DNA of 8,435 nt, taken from assembly GCA_016212345.1 (NCBI GenBank), contig JACRGM010000122.1, positions 1-8,435 on the forward strand. Direction: 5' to 3'. Under the pieces are notes generated by a model. It had not been told where the DNA came from. It saw only the letters and a program-made list of their open reading frames with translations, and ran no database searches. Below are positions 6,257 to 8,435 of this stretch, in pieces. The position numbers and the translations under genes are program-made. Source of the DNA: Nitrospinota bacterium (GTDB taxonomy: Bacteria > Nitrospinota > Nitrospinia > SZUA-224). How positions within the stretch are numbered: position 1 is the first letter of the stretch; each line of letters opens with the position of its first letter.

Positions 6257-6952
6257 TTACAAAGGTTTTTTCCCCTTGCACACCTTAACACATATACCAC
6301 ATATATAATGCCCTATATGGTACTTCTTTGAAAACCACTTCAACCTTTCAAGGCAGAGATCACGATTATAATCATTAAAAGATTCCTTGATAGCACCAAC
6401 AGGACATATCTTCATACATTCTGTGCATTCACCACAATCCTCTTTAGAAGGGCTATCTACCTTCAAGGGCATATCTGTAAGGACAGTTACATAACGTACT
6501 AATGAACCATGGTCACGGTTGACTAGGAGATTATTCCTCCCTATCCATCCAATGCCTGCCATAACCCCGATAGCCTTGTGTGAGAGGTGGGCCCTCTGAT
6601 TTTCCCAGTCAATGGTCTGAGAAGAAGGGATAGGAAGGGCATTAAAATTACTCCTCTGAATATGGTTTGTTATCATTATCGCCACTTGATCTAGGGCTAT
6701 ATTCACGCGCCTATAGTGATAATAGTAGAGCTTAGTAGGACCATCTTTTATAGACTCCATTATCCTTCCAGAGAGACGGATTCCCATTGATATCCCATAG
6801 ACGAGGCCATCTGAGATATCTTTTGGGAGGAGTTCAAAGGTGTTAAGGATATCTCTTACATCCCCTACCCCAAAAAGGGTTACCCCCCATTCTTCTGCTA
6901 ACGACTTAAGCTCGTGATAATCGTGATAATATATCTGTTTTGATTCGATCAC
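6257..6952 (-). CDS. QueG-like double [4Fe-4S] cluster protein, short form
   Basis: A 231-residue protein related to the core of epoxyqueuosine reductase. The region LSHKAIGVMAGIGWIGRNNLLVN (123-145) matches the QueG family HKA..AGLGWIGKN block. The ferredoxin-like domain has C173-x2-C176-x2-C179-x3-C183-P, then C200 and C218-x2-C221-x3-C225, enough for two [4Fe-4S] clusters. It is much shorter than canonical QueG (roughly 350 or more residues). It lacks the C-terminal helical repeats and the usual CI-x-YLT motif, so queuosine maturation is not assured. A redox paralogue of unknown substrate is equally likely. The start is GTG at 6950-6952, because an in-frame TAG lies just upstream. It follows dnaN by 9 nt, and its ribosome binding site may be the GAGGAT of the heptamer array ending dnaN. 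Probably cotranscribed with dnaN. Confidence 0.75.
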   Translation of the reverse strand: MIESKQIYYHDYHELKSLAEEWGVTLFGVGDVRDILNTFELLPKDISDGLVYGISMGIRLSGRIMESIKDGPTKLYYYHYRRVNIALDQVAIMITNHIQRSNFNALPIPSSQTIDWENQRAHLSHKAIGVMAGIGWIGRNNLLVNRDHGSLVRYVTVLTDMPLKVDSPSKEDCGECTECMKICPVGAIKESFNDYNRDLCLERLKWFSKKYHIGHYICGICVKVCKGKKPL

Positions 6953-6961
6953 CTGACAATA

Positions 6962-6982
6962 CTATCCTCTATCCTCTATCCT
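6962..6982. repeat. Triple heptamer that encodes the dnaN C-terminus and stop
   Basis: CTATCCT three times without a mismatch. On the coding strand this is AGGATAG three times, read AGG ATA GAG GAT AGA GGA TAG, giving R-I-E-D-R-G-stop straight after the conserved clamp ending VVMPM. The repeat therefore provides the stop codon and possibly the Shine-Dalgarno of the next gene. Confidence 0.88.
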
Positions 6983-8245
6983 CATAGGCATGACAACACA
7001 TTTATAATCCTCGTCTTGAGCAGGGGTGATAAGACATGGACTCTTTGGATCTTTCAGAAGAAAGTATATATCATCTGTATCTATAGCAGAAGCTATATCA
7101 AGGAGATATCTGGCATTGAGACCTATAGTCATCTCATCTTCCTGATACTCTATTCCTATCTCTTCCTTTGCCTCACCCATTTCTGTACTATCAGAAATAA
7201 GGCTCAACTGGTTCTTCTTTATATTGAATTTGACCATTCTAGATTTTTCATCTGCCAAGAGAGAGACCCTCCGCAGGGCATAGATCAAATTATCTCTATT
7301 TATGATCACCCTTTTATTGTTCTCTTTAGGGATCAGGTTCTCATAATTGGGGAACTCCCCCTCTATCAGTCTTGAAATCATAAATAGACCATTTATCCTA
7401 AAGGCTGCATGGTTCTTTTGGATACTGAAGAGGACTGGGAGACTACTACCCTCTAATAATTTTAACAACTCTACCAGTGTCTTCTTAGGTATTATTACCT
7501 TAAATTCTTGAACCATTGTAGGGGCAGTAGGGACGGAGGCAATAGGGACGGGTTTTAGACCTGCCCCTACTGCAGGGATAGGTCTTCTCAATCTCCTCTT
7601 TATATATGTCAACCTGTAACCATCTGTAGAGATCATATACACATCCTCACCTTTTACCTGTAAAAGAAGACCGTTTAATGTAGGACGTGTCTCATCTGTC
7701 GATATAGAAAAAAAGGTCTTCCTGATCATCTCCTTCAACATAATGCCCTCGAACTCTATGGAGCGCAGAGATTGTGCTCCCTCTATTATCCCCTCTTCTT
7801 CGTAGACCGGTATGGATGGAAAATCCTCTGGTGGCAGAGAGGGTATCTTGAAATTAGAATTTCCACAGAGTATGGTTATCCAATTACTTTGAGTAAGGGC
7901 GGGTTCAAAACCCGCCCTTACAATATCCTGAGTTTCCAAGTCTTGGCTACTCGGTTTCTTGGCTACTTGACTACTTGACAACAGTATCTCCTCCTCTGGG
8001 AGTTCCCTTACAATATCAAATATCTTTCTGGCATTTAGCGTTATCCTCCCCTCCTTCATTACCTCAGCCTTGTAAGAGGCCTTTATCCCTATCTCAAGAT
8101 CGGTTGCAGATATGGTTATCCCCCCTTCTTCTGTCTCCATAAGTAAATATGATAATATAGGCATTGTCCCCTTTGCCTCACTAATACCCTGGACCCTCTG
8201 CAACCCCTTTAACAATTCCCTCCTCTGTATCTTTAGTTCCATCAC
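6962..8245 (-). CDS. dnaN: DNA polymerase III beta subunit (sliding clamp) with three in-frame repeat insertions
   Basis: This encodes the ring-shaped replication clamp. Recognisable blocks are TMPILSYLLMETEEGGITISATDLEIGI (27-54), NWITILCGNSNFKIPSLPPEDFP (121-143), FFSISTDETRPTLNGLLLQ (178-196), FEVIIP-like FKVIIPKKTL (248-257), EFPNYENLIP (297-306) and the C-terminal YKCVVMPMRI. The length of 427 (426 from ATG) exceeds the usual 365-380, explained by inserted stretches at about 89-119, 155-163 and 222-245, all built from repeats. The frame opens with GTG at 8243-8245, directly followed by ATG at 8240-8242. GAGGAG at 8251-8256 is 5 nt from GTG and 8 nt from ATG, so ATG is preferred. Numbering here is from GTG. 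No dnaA is visible; the region upstream runs off the window. Confidence 0.95.
   Translation of the reverse strand: MMELKIQRRELLKGLQRVQGISEAKGTMPILSYLLMETEEGGITISATDLEIGIKASYKAEVMKEGRITLNARKIFDIVRELPEEEILLSSSQVAKKPSSQDLETQDIVRAGFEPALTQSNWITILCGNSNFKIPSLPPEDFPSIPVYEEEGIIEGAQSLRSIEFEGIMLKEMIRKTFFSISTDETRPTLNGLLLQVKGEDVYMISTDGYRLTYIKRRLRRPIPAVGAGLKPVPIASVPTAPTMVQEFKVIIPKKTLVELLKLLEGSSLPVLFSIQKNHAAFRINGLFMISRLIEGEFPNYENLIPKENNKRVIINRDNLIYALRRVSLLADEKSRMVKFNIKKNQLSLISDSTEMGEAKEEIGIEYQEDEMTIGLNARYLLDIASAIDTDDIYFLLKDPKSPCLITPAQDEDYKCVVMPMRIEDRG
7518..7570. repeat. 29-bp imperfect palindrome plus head repeats in dnaN
   Basis: 7542-7570 pairs ATAGGGACGGGT with the reverse complement of ACCTGCCCCTAC, allowing a few mismatches. 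Its head, GTAGGG(G/A)C, also occurs alone at 7518 and 7527, spaced 9 and 15 bp, both multiples of three. The coding strand reads VGAGLKPVPIASVPTAPT (about 226-243), inserted between IKRRL and QEFKVIIP. Confidence 0.82.
7754..7786. repeat. 21-bp GGAGCAC palindrome in dnaN (copy d) with perfect 6-bp direct repeats
   Basis: GGAGCGC (7760-7766), N7, GTGCTCC (7774-7780), with one G:T pair, bounded on both sides by CTCTAT (7754-7759 and 7781-7786). The coding strand reads II-IE-like I-I-E-GAQSLRS-I-E-FEGIMLKEM. Removing 27 bp restores EEEGIIEFEGIMLKEM, the ordinary clamp sequence. Confidence 0.92.
7893..7921. repeat. 29-bp perfect palindrome in dnaN
   Basis: Perfect 13-bp arms beginning GTAAGGGCGGG surround a CAA loop. 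The coding strand gives V-R-A-G-F-E-P-A-L. The 7542-7570 element, in the same codon phase, gives V-G-A-G-L-K-P-V-P, so the two are one family. No direct repeat is clear at its borders. Confidence 0.9.
7942..7981. repeat. Octamer tandem array in dnaN
   Basis: The 8-bp units are CTTGGCTA, CTCGGTTT, CTTGGCTA, CTTGACTA and CTTGACAA. It encodes residues about 89-102 (LSSSQVAKKPSSQD), directly beside the palindrome at 7893-7921. Together they form one inserted segment between EEEILL and NWITILCG. It is related to 4083-4106 in nrdJ, in the opposite orientation to the gene. Confidence 0.82.
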
Positions 8246-8250
8246 ATTAT

Positions 8251-8256
8251 CTCCTC
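8251..8256 (-). promoter_or_regulatory. Shine-Dalgarno of dnaN, bears on start choice
   Basis: GAGGAG on the minus strand is 8 nt from ATG 8240-8242 and 5 nt from GTG 8243-8245. The adjacent GTG-ATG pair makes the exact start ambiguous by one codon; ATG has the better codon and spacing. Confidence 0.6.
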
Positions 8257-8279
8257 ATTATTTATTTTACATATCTTCT

Positions 8280-8308
8280 TTTTTATCATAATATATCAGA
8301 TATGTCAA
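8280..8308 (-). promoter_or_regulatory. Probable dnaN promoter
   Basis: TTGACA (8303-8308) is a perfect -35 box. At 17 bp the -10 is only TAAAAA (8280-8285); TATGAT lies too close. It resembles the nrdJ and nfnB promoters in the -35 box and AT-rich surroundings, but the -10 is weak. Confidence 0.45.
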
Positions 8309-8315
8309 AATAATT

Positions 8316-8331
8316 GCTATAGATTTCCATA
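8316..8331. promoter_or_regulatory. 16-bp motif shared with the nfnB leader
   Basis: GCTATAGATTTCCATA is identical to the reverse complement of 3409-3424. Here it lies 7 nt upstream of the dnaN -35 box, in the orientation opposite to the nfnB site relative to transcription. Confidence 0.45.
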
Positions 8332-8335
8332 TAAC

Positions 8336-8424
8336 AAATTACACGGCGTTATCAGTCGAAATCCTCGACAACGTACTACTCAGTACGCCTTACTCGGATT
8401 TCTCCTTCTAGCCTTGTGTAATTT
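8336..8424. repeat. 89-bp three-step palindromic repeat upstream of dnaN
   Basis: AAATTACAC (8336-8344) pairs with 8416-8424, AAATCC (8359-8364) with 8396-8401, and GTACT (8373-8377) with 8382-8386. The intervening segments are matched in length (14/14 and 8/9 nt) but not complementary, and a 4-nt loop closes it. The symmetry suggests a dispersed palindromic or MITE-like element rather than a terminator. No encoded protein. Confidence 0.75.
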
Positions 8425-8435
8425 ATTATCTGAAA

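Noticed and set aside
6962..8245. Frameshifted or decayed dnaN pseudogene
   Set aside because: The conserved clamp blocks are all in one frame and in order; the extra segments are clean in-frame insertions.
8246..8435. Replication origin beside dnaN
   Set aside because: I find no cluster of TTATCCACA-like DnaA boxes and no dnaA in view; the structure is explained by a single palindromic repeat.

Overview
The window looks like a chromosomal segment of an anaerobic, AT-leaning bacterium. It carries a B12-dependent (class II) ribonucleotide reductase, an NfnAB-type ferredoxin/NADP transhydrogenase and the replication sliding clamp. Arginine is mostly AGA/AGG and isoleucine often ATA in the minus-strand genes. 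I cannot name the lineage; an uncultivated anaerobe (Desulfobacterota, Nitrospirota or candidate-phylum type) is a guess.

Layout. 1-275: non-coding leader with one strong palindrome (91-130). 276-915 (+): a mntA-hepT type toxin-antitoxin pair whose codon use differs from the rest, probably acquired. 916-1023: convergent gap. From 8245 down to 1024 (-): dnaN, a QueG-like double [4Fe-4S] protein 9 nt behind it, nrdJ, then nfnB-nfnA. Promoters of the form TTGACA-17-TATTAT precede nrdJ and nfnB, and a weaker TTGACA promoter precedes dnaN, so the minus strand reads as three transcription units: dnaN-queG-like, nrdJ, nfnBA. Upstream of dnaN lies an 89-bp palindromic repeat.

The remarkable part is inside nrdJ and dnaN. 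Both are longer than usual because many short repeats sit within their reading frames without breaking them. One family is a 21-bp palindrome, GGAGCAC-N7-GTGCTCC, present four times (three in nrdJ, one in dnaN). It is always in the same codon phase and encodes GA(Q/R)xxxS. Two copies have perfect 6-bp flanking direct repeats and a third has 5 of 6, seen in the protein as TH..TH, IE..IE and ID..ID. Element plus duplication is 27 bp, exactly nine codons. A second palindrome family (29 bp, encoding AG(F/L)(E/K)P) occurs twice in dnaN. Arrays with 6-, 7- and 8-bp periods lie beside these palindromes, and one heptamer array supplies the dnaN stop codon. The nfnA, nfnB and queG-like genes show none. 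This resembles in principle the in-gene palindromic elements of Rickettsia, but with much smaller units and visible target-site-like duplications.

Functionally, DnaN and NrdJ serve DNA replication and dNTP supply, NfnAB balances NADH, NADPH and ferredoxin pools, and MntA-HepT is a stress/defence-type toxin-antitoxin module unrelated to its neighbours.
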